This document shows positions 51,258-59,240 of a stretch of 64,000 nucleotides of DNA, in pieces. Below the pieces are notes generated by a model. That model saw nothing but the letters and a program-made list of their open reading frames with translations. It was not told where the DNA came from and did not search any database. The stretch comes from Dyadobacter jiangsuensis (lineage in GTDB: Bacteria > Bacteroidota > Bacteroidia > Cytophagales > Spirosomataceae), in assembly GCF_003014695.1 (NCBI RefSeq), contig NZ_PYAS01000012.1:1-64000 (forward strand). Direction: 5' to 3'. Position 1 is the first letter of the stretch. Every line of letters begins with the position of its first letter. Both the position numbers and the translations under genes were made by a program.

Positions 51258-52325
51258 TCACGCGATCGATTTGTAGAGGGAAAGGTACATCCGGTACATT
51301 GCCCCGACCGTAAAATACTGTTCATACGACTTTCTGGCTTCGGCTTTCGCGATGGTAAGTTCGGCCGGATGGTTCGCGTAATGTAAAATCTGCTCCGCAA
51401 ATTCACTTGCTGTATTCGCTACTGCCCTGCCATTCAGTCCGTTAAGTACTTCCCCGATGCCGCCTACATCCGAAGCAATTACAGGAACCGAGTAGCACAA
51501 TGCTTCGAGAATAGACATAGGCATTCCTTCGTAATTGGAAGGAAGCATAAACAGGTCGGCGTATTTCAGCAGACGGTGCGCATCTTCTGCTTCACCGAGG
51601 CAATAAGCATTCGCGGGAAGGTCCGCCATTTCATCTTTGTTGCCTATCCAGAAAAAATGAATATCGTGGCCTGCGAGCATTTCGGCTACTTCACAAAAAA
51701 GCTCGAACTTCTTTTGCGGCGAAATCCTCGCAATGCACATCACTTTAAAGCCGGATTTCGACCGGATCATTTCGGCCAGGCGACGGTAACTTTCGCTATG
51801 ATTTTCAGGAATGTCGGTTGAGTAATCGGTAATACCATTATAAATGTAGGAGACGTTTTTTTTGATCCCCTCACTCAGCAGGTTGTTATAATCGTACTTG
51901 CTTACTCCGACAATGTGCTTGGCTCTGATCTGCAACAGGCGTTCCAAATGGAGAAATTTCCGGAACGCAACCCGAATGGAATCGAACCCATGGACGGTGT
52001 AAACGATCTTTTTTCGTGGAAATGCAAGGCGACCGAGAATCCCGATTTTGGAGGAATGCAGGTGAATGACGTCGGGCTTGAAAATCTGGTACAGACGGCG
52101 CAATTCGTTCACCACTTTATGCTCTTTGGAAAGGCTGATGGAGCGCTGCAACGGATTGATTTTCCATTGGCCTACTTCCGAGGGAAGTACTTTCCACAAT
52201 TCTCCGTCCTCCGAGGAAGCAACCATTACCTCATGACCATCATTGACAGACTCCCTTGCCAGATTGATCACCACGGATTGAGCACCTCCGAGTTCAGCAA
52301 GCGTGATGACATGTAATATTTTCAT
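51258..52325 (-). CDS. Glycosyltransferase family 4
   Basis: A 355-aa GT-B enzyme. The N-terminal acceptor domain opens with ITLAELGGAQSVVINLA; the C-terminal donor domain carries ISPQKKFELF, the FMLPSNYEGMPMSILEALC element with the EX7E pair (E..GMPMSILE), and a C-terminal helix. It should transfer a sugar from a nucleotide donor, with retention, to the lipid-linked repeat unit on the cytoplasmic face. The donor and acceptor cannot be read. It is the last glycosyltransferase before the 338-base gap. Confidence 0.9.
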   Translation of the reverse strand: MKILHVITLAELGGAQSVVINLARESVNDGHEVMVASSEDGELWKVLPSEVGQWKINPLQRSISLSKEHKVVNELRRLYQIFKPDVIHLHSSKIGILGRLAFPRKKIVYTVHGFDSIRVAFRKFLHLERLLQIRAKHIVGVSKYDYNNLLSEGIKKNVSYIYNGITDYSTDIPENHSESYRRLAEMIRSKSGFKVMCIARISPQKKFELFCEVAEMLAGHDIHFFWIGNKDEMADLPANAYCLGEAEDAHRLLKYADLFMLPSNYEGMPMSILEALCYSVPVIASDVGGIGEVLNGLNGRAVANTASEFAEQILHYANHPAELTIAKAEARKSYEQYFTVGAMYRMYLSLYKSIA

Positions 52326-52375
52326 AATCTCAATAACAACTCCAAAGGAACCGCTCTCCTGTTAAATGCGACACA

Positions 52376-53491
52376 TTAATGGCTGCTTACGGTATTACTC
52401 GTTCTCATGACGCCTCCGATACTGCGTATGAGTGATTCTGAATAGGTGCCTACCGTTTTAAACCCTTCGTAACTGCTTGTCGAGATCCGGTCGTAGAGAT
52501 GCGGATCGGCGATCACGGATTCCAGTTTTTTCAATGAATGGCCGAATGTTTCGGTTGTGCTAATATCAGCAAAAATCGCCGTCTTCATGTCCCCCGCATA
52601 GTTGGGAATTTCACCTACCGCGGTCACGAAGCAGACCAGCCCGTTTTGCATCGCCTCCGCCACGCTCATGGCCATTCCCTCGTTGGTACTCAGCTGAATC
52701 AGGAAATTATAGTTTCTGAATAGTTCCAGCTTCTTGCTACCGTTTACTTCGCCCTGAAACCGGACCCTGTTTTCGAGCTGATGGGTACGGATATACTCCG
52801 TCACGGTTTCAAGCATTCCATCATTCCTGCCGTAAATATCCAGCGAAGCGTTGTATCCTCGATCGGTCAGGTATCGGATGGTGTCGATAGCCAAAGGTAA
52901 GTTTTTTACGGAATTGATTCGCCCGAGAAACATAAACCGTACATCCTGGTTATCGAAGGGTGGGGCTGGTTTAAAATCCGGTGAAGGGCTGGTAAAAAAA
53001 GAAATGACTTCGATGGGTACCGAAGGCTTGAATTGCTCGCGCACAAATGTGGCGGTTGCTTGAGAATCGGTGAAGATCGAATCGGCATGGCGGATCGCTG
53101 CCTGGCTGAACAGCCGATCGAAACGGTGAAAAAAAGCCGTATTATGTATAAATGAGACGAAACGTATTTGAGGCCTGAGTTTTTTTGCCAGGATTCCAAG
53201 CAATGATGCCCGCCACAGCGAACAGATCATGACATCGGGCGAGAAACCCAGAATGAAGCGGATCATTTTGGGAATCACCAACGGATACATGCTCAGCTTA
53301 TAGTCGAACGGAACCATGCAGGCTTTTTCCTCAGCGGTGAGATGGCTGGTTATATTGGCATCAATACTCCCCAAAACCATCACTTTCAGATCAAATTGCC
53401 TGTTCAGCTCGGGTAATGCCGACAGCATGGCTACTTCAACGCCGCCGATCTGCACGTCATGCAGTATGTAAAGTAGTTTCTGTTTTTTCAA
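52376..53491 (-). CDS. Glycosyltransferase (GT4-like)
   Basis: A 371-aa GT-B protein: HDVQIGGVEVAMLSALPEL at the start, FLGRINSVKNLPLAI beginning the donor domain near 187, and QLSTNEGMAMSVAEAMQNG with a family-like E..AMSVAE pair. The start is a TTG at 53491: an in-frame TAA lies five codons upstream and the next ATG is 22 codons inside the Rossmann fold. It follows the GT4 gene at 53522 by 30 bases. Sugar specificity is unknown. Confidence 0.86.
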   Translation of the reverse strand: MKKQKLLYILHDVQIGGVEVAMLSALPELNRQFDLKVMVLGSIDANITSHLTAEEKACMVPFDYKLSMYPLVIPKMIRFILGFSPDVMICSLWRASLLGILAKKLRPQIRFVSFIHNTAFFHRFDRLFSQAAIRHADSIFTDSQATATFVREQFKPSVPIEVISFFTSPSPDFKPAPPFDNQDVRFMFLGRINSVKNLPLAIDTIRYLTDRGYNASLDIYGRNDGMLETVTEYIRTHQLENRVRFQGEVNGSKKLELFRNYNFLIQLSTNEGMAMSVAEAMQNGLVCFVTAVGEIPNYAGDMKTAIFADISTTETFGHSLKKLESVIADPHLYDRISTSSYEGFKTVGTYSESLIRSIGGVMRTSNTVSSH

Positions 53492-53521
53492 AGCTAGTGT
53501 GTTCTTACATATGGTCGATTT

Positions 53522-54598
53522 CTATTTCAATACCTGGCTCCACTGCGCTATAATTCCGCCGAGTTCGAGTGTGTGAAGTCTTTGTGACTTGTAATTGCGC
53601 ATACGGCCTCGAAGCGCGTCGTCGTTCATCAGTGTGGCCAGTGATTGTGATAGTTTACCTACATTACCTGCTTCCACCAGGATTCCATTTTCCCCTTGCT
53701 CGATGAGTTCTTCGGGGCCCGTGTCACAATCGAAAGCCACAATGGGTAAATGGAACGCCAAAGCTTCCAGGAGCACCATCGGCAAGCCCTCAAACCGTGA
53801 ACTCAGACAGTAGATGGACGCTGCTTCAAAATACGCAAAAACTGCTTTTGTAGCACCTACAAGTTCAACAGAATCCCCAACCCCAAGTTCTGTTATTTTC
53901 TGTTCAAGACCAGGTTTTTCTTCCCCATCGCCGATAATGAGCAGTTTCCACTCATTCCGAAGACTGGCAGGCAGTTGGGCCCAAGCATCCACCAGCAAAT
54001 CAAACCCTTTCTGAAAGGTTATCCTCCCGACGGAAATGACTGTTTTGGAAGGATTTTCGTTGATTTTTTGCTCTTCCAGAAACATAGGATTAGGAATGTG
54101 CGCCAGCTTTGCACGGCGGTACCAAGCTCCTTGTTTCCAGAATTGTATGTCGCGGGCTGTGAGGGTTACAATGCTGTCGGCAAAGCAAAGAGCAAGCTGC
54201 CGGGCGAGCGACCGGGCCGCGATACCCAGGCTTACCTTGAAATTGAAATGCTCCCACACCACATGCCGGATGCCGGTAAAGGCGAGTGAGGGAACGGAAT
54301 AGGTGGCCATGATCGATTCGACCGTTACAAATGTATCGATATGGTTATTGTTGACGAATTGCCGGATCTTGTGCTGCGAGTACAGGATTTTCCGGATGCC
54401 TTTCAAATTTTCGATATGCAGGCTGGTGACCCTGACGTTCGGCTCGAAAGGGAAAAAGATCTTTTCCGGATCGCCATACAGCCCGAGCACGTGAACATTA
54501 AAATCTCTTTTCGCGAATTCGTTGATGATGACCGAAGCCACGCGTTCCGTTCCGCCGACCGCCGAGATATTATAAATGAAGAAAACGATATTAGGCAT
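53522..54598 (-). CDS. Glycosyltransferase family 4
   Basis: A 358-aa GT-B enzyme. NISAVGGTERVASVIINEFA at the N-terminus (20 residues), SVGRITFQKGFDLLVDAW (about 190-207), and CLSSRFEGLPMVLLEALA with the EX7E pair, then GPEELIEQGENGILV. This layout fits N-acetylgalactosamine or hexose transferases of the GT4 group, but the substrate is not known. A 92-base gap separates it from the GT2 gene upstream. Confidence 0.91.
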   Translation of the reverse strand: MPNIVFFIYNISAVGGTERVASVIINEFAKRDFNVHVLGLYGDPEKIFFPFEPNVRVTSLHIENLKGIRKILYSQHKIRQFVNNNHIDTFVTVESIMATYSVPSLAFTGIRHVVWEHFNFKVSLGIAARSLARQLALCFADSIVTLTARDIQFWKQGAWYRRAKLAHIPNPMFLEEQKINENPSKTVISVGRITFQKGFDLLVDAWAQLPASLRNEWKLLIIGDGEEKPGLEQKITELGVGDSVELVGATKAVFAYFEAASIYCLSSRFEGLPMVLLEALAFHLPIVAFDCDTGPEELIEQGENGILVEAGNVGKLSQSLATLMNDDALRGRMRNYKSQRLHTLELGGIIAQWSQVLK

Positions 54599-54690
54599 AC
54601 GATTTTGATCCGGTGATCACTCGGAGCACCATGTACAGGATTTAGGCTACGACATTAGGTACCGTCAAGAATAGAAGAGGCCGGTAAAAA

Positions 54691-55422
54691 TCATTTCCCA
54701 CCTTTCAGGCTGTTTTTAAAATTAGAAAGCTTTACACGGAACCAATAGTAGGAACCGACTGCGCTACCCAGATTGTCGTAGACTATACCGACAATGTCTT
54801 TTTTATGTTGATGATCAATATTTACAGAGCTCATACCCAAGTCGTTGTATATCGAAATCAGCTTGGGCATGTAAAAGAAGTGAGCAGCGAATCGGCTGTA
54901 CAGCTCCACGTTGTAAACGTGGTCGGCTGTTAATTTATAATCTAAGTTATACTTCTTTTGCTTATAAACTGACCGCGGGTAGAAAATGGCCTGATGCGAA
55001 ATGTTTCGCAAAGCGATATTCCATTTGCTGACTTTGCCTGTGTAAATCTGATTACTCTTTTTGAGATAGGTGTTTCCGTAGTAGATACCGTCGGTTTCGG
55101 TAATCTCCGCCACAACCTCTTCGATGATCGTCGGCGAAGCCAGCACATCGTCACATCCGAGGAAAAAGACCCAGTCGCCCGTGGCAAGATCGAGCCCTTT
55201 GTTCATGGCATCGAATATCCCACGGTCAGCCTCACTTTTCCAGAGCGAAATCTCATGTTCGTATTTCCGGATAATATCTAATGTCCCGTCCGTCGAAAGT
55301 CCATCCAGAATAATGTATTCAATATGACCGTAGCTTTGGCTAACGACGCTTTTGATGGCGTTTTCAAGGTCCTTTTCACCGTTTCTTACTACTGTGATGA
55401 TCGAAATTTTGGGATACTGCAT
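54691..55422 (-). CDS. Glycosyltransferase family 2
   Basis: A 243-aa GT-A enzyme of the WcaA type: SIITVVRNGEKDLENAIKSV (20 residues), the YIILDGLSTDGT motif and the DXD-equivalent GCDDV near 88-92. Short GT2 proteins of this type add one sugar by inversion. The C-terminal part (about 200-243) is Trp/Tyr-rich with no membrane segment. The start lies three bases after the stop of the upstream GT4, so the two are translationally close. Confidence 0.91.
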   Translation of the reverse strand: MQYPKISIITVVRNGEKDLENAIKSVVSQSYGHIEYIILDGLSTDGTLDIIRKYEHEISLWKSEADRGIFDAMNKGLDLATGDWVFFLGCDDVLASPTIIEEVVAEITETDGIYYGNTYLKKSNQIYTGKVSKWNIALRNISHQAIFYPRSVYKQKKYNLDYKLTADHVYNVELYSRFAAHFFYMPKLISIYNDLGMSSVNIDHQHKKDIVGIVYDNLGSAVGSYYWFRVKLSNFKNSLKGGK

Positions 55423-55425
55423 AAC

Positions 55426-56577
55426 TTAGTTTTGACGGCAACTTTCAACCTCCCTGATGAAGTTGTCGCGATATTTTGTAATCGTGAAATTTTGAAAAAC
55501 ATGCTCCCTCGCGCGCTTGGCTATGCCCGCATATAAGGAAGGATCATTGAGCAATCTCTCCACCTCAGCGGCCAGACTATGCTCGTCGGAATGGTAAAGC
55601 AGGCCGGTCTGCCCATGTTGGACGATCTCACTGGTGCCAGCCGAGTCGAATGCCACCACCGGAACACCGTACATCATGCCTTCGATCGTCACGCGCCCGA
55701 GTGCCTCATGGGGTGAACACATGAGCAACACGTCGAAGCGGCGATAAATGCTCTGAACGTCTTTGGTAAACCCGGTGAACTGAATATGTCCGCTGATGCC
55801 CTGCTCCTGAATATAGGCTGCAATTTCTTCATAATAAGCCGGATCGCCAATTTCGCCTACAATTTCCAATTTTATGGCAACCCCTTTTTTTACGAGCGCA
55901 TTGATCGCTTTTATGGCCGTCATTTGATCCTTCGCGGGATCAATAATGCCTACTATTCCTGCCTGGGACGTTATGCCAGGTATATGCGGAGGTATTTGCG
56001 GAAGTTCGTCGACCAGCCCGTTGTATATAACCGTATGCGGGGTGGCGACGTCCGAATCGATCACCCTTTTTTGGGCAATGCTTTTAGAGATACAAATAAT
56101 ACGCGCAGCCTTGTTGGCCCAGAACCGGAAGGACGATTTGCCAAAATTGTATTTTAAATGATAGTCGTCGTACACAAACTCCCGGATATGCCACAGGTGC
56201 TTCCGACCGGAAATGAACGCAACGAGCGCACCAAAGAAAATCACCGAGGAATTGCTGTGGATGAGATCGATCCGTTTTCTGACAACCAGCAATGCAACGT
56301 ATAGCGCGACAAGAACATTGAATGCAAACCTTTTGACACTATGAAACCACTGCGGGAACCGCGGAACTTTGTGAATATCGTTGGCAAATGCGATAATCTT
56401 GAATTCGATACCATTCCTGGCCAGTTCTTCTGTAAAATCGCCATCCCTCGGACAGATCACCCACCAGTCGATCTGGTCACGAGTCTCGGTTAGCAAAGTT
56501 AATAGGGACCTGTTCGCACCATAAAGTGTGCCATAATGACTGAATGATAATATTTTCGGTTTCTTTTTCGTCCTCAT
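55426..56577 (-). CDS. Glycosyltransferase family 4
   Basis: A 383-aa GT-B enzyme. The N-terminal domain opens FSHYGTLYGANRSLLTLL, the donor domain begins at GIIDPAKDQMTAI (near 210), and MCSPHEALGRVTIEGMMYG provides the EX7E pair (E..GRVTIE). Its ATG overlaps the stop of the flippase gene in a TAATG, which indicates translational coupling. A hydrophobic stretch near 85-110 may attach it to the membrane. The transferred sugar is unknown. Confidence 0.9.
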   Translation of the reverse strand: MRTKKKPKILSFSHYGTLYGANRSLLTLLTETRDQIDWWVICPRDGDFTEELARNGIEFKIIAFANDIHKVPRFPQWFHSVKRFAFNVLVALYVALLVVRKRIDLIHSNSSVIFFGALVAFISGRKHLWHIREFVYDDYHLKYNFGKSSFRFWANKAARIICISKSIAQKRVIDSDVATPHTVIYNGLVDELPQIPPHIPGITSQAGIVGIIDPAKDQMTAIKAINALVKKGVAIKLEIVGEIGDPAYYEEIAAYIQEQGISGHIQFTGFTKDVQSIYRRFDVLLMCSPHEALGRVTIEGMMYGVPVVAFDSAGTSEIVQHGQTGLLYHSDEHSLAAEVERLLNDPSLYAGIAKRAREHVFQNFTITKYRDNFIREVESCRQN

Positions 56578-58031
56578 TACTTACTTTTCAAGTGACTAAG
56601 CTTTTTAAAATAAGGTTCAATGAGAGGAAAGTTGAAAGTAGCGGTTACCAAACCCATAATGCAAAGTTTGATACCCAGTGAAATAATCAGCATCGAAGGC
56701 GCGGGAGCCCAGTCTGTTGCAAGGCTCTTTTCAGCCAGATAGGCAAGGATCAGGACAGCAACGGAAGGAATTTGCCGCGCAAGCAATGCGTATAATTTAA
56801 AAACGTTTTGGCGTAGTACGGTGCTGATCAGCACATAAAAACTGATGGCAAAGTTGAGGTAGAAGGCGATGACCAACAACAGGGCTGTCTTTTCCAATGA
56901 TTTGAAATACAAAACACCGCAAAGAATAGCCAGGATCATCGTCGCGCCGCACAGCAACCCCGAGGTAAACAGCATATCTGTGCGCCCTGCTGCCTGAAAA
57001 ATAGCACCGCTACTCGACATAATCATCTGAATCCAGATAGATACACTCAGTATCCTCAGAATAGGAACCACCTCCATCCATTTTTCGCCCAGAAACATAT
57101 AAATGAGTTCCGAAGCGGAGAAATAGGTAAATACCGATATCGGAAGGCCAAGAATGGCCAGCACTTTCACAATTTTAATATACTCCTCAAAAATAATGGT
57201 TTTGTTGTGCTGGTATTTGGCCAATATCGGGTGGATCACCGGCGTAATCACGTGCGTCAGGTTGGACACCGGGTACATCATCAGCTGGTAAGCCTGGTTA
57301 TAAAGTCCCAGGCCGGTGTTACCAATATACCTGCCCACGAGTATATTGTCCAGGTTTCTCGAAAAGTAGTTGATGCAGTTGAATGCGAACTGGTACGATG
57401 AATATCTGGCGACGCCCCGAATGCCGGAGAATGAAATGCCGGATTGGATCTTCAATCCGGAACTGATGAAGTAGAGTAAAAAAACAAGGACGCTATATAT
57501 GATCGAGCGCCATATAATGGAGTAGAAACTAAAATCCTGGTAGGCAAGCGCGATAGCTAGGGACCCAGTCAGAAAGGAGCTGCCGAGCTCGACAAAACCA
57601 ATGGTTTTGAATGCCTGTGCCCTGATGAGCATGTTTTTGGGTACGATAGCCAACGCACTGAACAATACCTGAATCGCAAGCAGCTGGCTGACTCGAATGT
57701 AAACCTGATCGTTGTAAAACGATGCGACGGGGTAGGAGAGCAAGGCAAATGCAATCGCTAATCCGAAGCTGATCAGCACGCTGACCTTGAATATGTCCGA
57801 AAAGTCCTTACCGGTAAAATCTTGCTTCTGGACAATAGCGGAACCCAAGCCGATGTCGCTGAGGATATTGAAAAAGGAGATAAAGACCGTTACAACTCCG
57901 ACAATTCCGAATTCGGCCGGTGACAGCAGTCGGGCAAGCACCGAATTTACGATCAGCCCAAGTAATATGCCGCTGTATTTCGTAATAAATACAATGATCG
58001 CCCCTCTCTTGATTTCCTGCTGAACTTTCAT
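56577..58031 (-). CDS. Wzx-type polysaccharide flippase
   Basis: A 484-aa membrane protein with about 12-14 helices of the MOP/PST superfamily. The N-terminal FSGILLGLIVNSVLARLLSP is close to that of WzxC/TagO-linked exporters (20 residues), and RNLDNILVGRYIGNTGLGLY near 215-234 is a typical conserved loop. It should turn the undecaprenyl-linked repeat unit to the periplasmic face. It is downstream of wzz and overlaps the next glycosyltransferase gene. Its presence marks the locus as Wzy-dependent in type, although no Wzy is recognised. Confidence 0.89.
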   Translation of the reverse strand: MKVQQEIKRGAIIVFITKYSGILLGLIVNSVLARLLSPAEFGIVGVVTVFISFFNILSDIGLGSAIVQKQDFTGKDFSDIFKVSVLISFGLAIAFALLSYPVASFYNDQVYIRVSQLLAIQVLFSALAIVPKNMLIRAQAFKTIGFVELGSSFLTGSLAIALAYQDFSFYSIIWRSIIYSVLVFLLYFISSGLKIQSGISFSGIRGVARYSSYQFAFNCINYFSRNLDNILVGRYIGNTGLGLYNQAYQLMMYPVSNLTHVITPVIHPILAKYQHNKTIIFEEYIKIVKVLAILGLPISVFTYFSASELIYMFLGEKWMEVVPILRILSVSIWIQMIMSSSGAIFQAAGRTDMLFTSGLLCGATMILAILCGVLYFKSLEKTALLLVIAFYLNFAISFYVLISTVLRQNVFKLYALLARQIPSVAVLILAYLAEKSLATDWAPAPSMLIISLGIKLCIMGLVTATFNFPLIEPYFKKLSHLKSK

Positions 58032-58155
58032 TGACCAGTTATATTTGAAGGAGGTTCAGGTGGTAGGCAATGAGCGGTACTGATACCTGCAAGGTAAACC
58101 GGAAAATCAAAATATGTAGCATGTGTAATAAAGTTGAGTGTGGGCGCGCTTTGTT

Positions 58156-59238
58156 CTACTCGTTCGCGCCCGAAACGATCTTCTGAATTACCTTTTCTTT
58201 AATGAGGAGGATATATAAAAGGGCGAAAAAACCGCCAAGAAAGCCCCAGATTAAGCCTATGCGCAACCGTTTTGGGCTGCTTTTCACCAAAGGCACTTTT
58301 ACTGGTTCGAGTACTTTGAATACAGGCCGCTCTTCTTTCACACTGACTTTGGCTTGCTCATACCGCCTCACCAGGTCGCTGTAAAGTGATTCCGATAATA
58401 CATATTCAGCCTGTAACCGTTGTTCTTCGATTTTGGCTGTGTTTGAAAAGATATTTCTGTTCTGGTCGCGGTAGCTCTGAAGGGCGTATTCGGCCGTACG
58501 GAGACGGGCTTTCGCTTCCTTCACGCGATCAGCGAGCAAACCTTCCCGCTGGCTTGCTTTGGAGGAACGATAGTCTTCGACATAGTCGACCAGGTATTTT
58601 TGTGCCGCTTCTACAAGGATTGCGGAAACAAACGGATCAACGGTTTCTGCACTGATCTGGATCACACCGCTCTTTGCATCCACTTCTGCCGAAAGCAGGG
58701 AAATGGCACCGGCGATGTTTCCCTGCTCCGAAAGCGAATAGGAAAGTATTCCGTCCCTTTTAAGCTTAACCTCCTTCGGAGCGGCTTTGGGTGCAGAGGA
58801 GAATAAGCCGGAAAACAATCCCGGTTTGGCCTGTGCTTTCAGGAAATCCATGAGCGTTTTATAAGGCTTGTTGTCTTGGTCCACGACCGGCTGTTTGAGC
58901 AGGTATTCGCCAAACGGCGAGCTTTGCATAATCGTGGGGTACAGGTCCGGCTGCAACTTTTCCGCACCATCACCATTAAGGCCGGCACTTAACAGCGAGA
59001 ACGATCCTCTTTTGGAAGTGCCGTACTCCGGCAACAAGCTTACTCTGGCCTCGTACTTCTTTCTAAGCGTAAAACTGTACGCCACGCCGGCTACCACGGA
59101 TACGATTACCGCCAGTATCAGCAATTTGATATACTTTCCTACAAACAGGATGATATCGGCAAAGCGTATCTCCGAAGCATTGAACGAACTCGCCTGGCTA
59201 TCGGCTTTTACCGGCTTTTTTTCTGGATGGGATATCAT
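58156..59238 (-). CDS. Wzz-type chain-length determinant
   Basis: A 360-aa inner-membrane protein with a Wzz N-terminal domain: the first membrane helix at about 34-54 (IKLLILAVIVSVVAGVAYSF is 20 residues), a periplasmic coiled-coil region (about 60-310), the Pro-containing VLEPVKVPLVKSSPKR before the second helix (about 325-350). No tyrosine-kinase domain is fused, and no separate BY-kinase is nearby. It sets polymer length with the SLBB channel. Its ATG is two bases after the SLBB stop, so translation is coupled. Confidence 0.9.
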   Translation of the reverse strand: MISHPEKKPVKADSQASSFNASEIRFADIILFVGKYIKLLILAVIVSVVAGVAYSFTLRKKYEARVSLLPEYGTSKRGSFSLLSAGLNGDGAEKLQPDLYPTIMQSSPFGEYLLKQPVVDQDNKPYKTLMDFLKAQAKPGLFSGLFSSAPKAAPKEVKLKRDGILSYSLSEQGNIAGAISLLSAEVDAKSGVIQISAETVDPFVSAILVEAAQKYLVDYVEDYRSSKASQREGLLADRVKEAKARLRTAEYALQSYRDQNRNIFSNTAKIEEQRLQAEYVLSESLYSDLVRRYEQAKVSVKEERPVFKVLEPVKVPLVKSSPKRLRIGLIWGFLGGFFALLYILLIKEKVIQKIVSGANE

Positions 59239-59240
59239 GG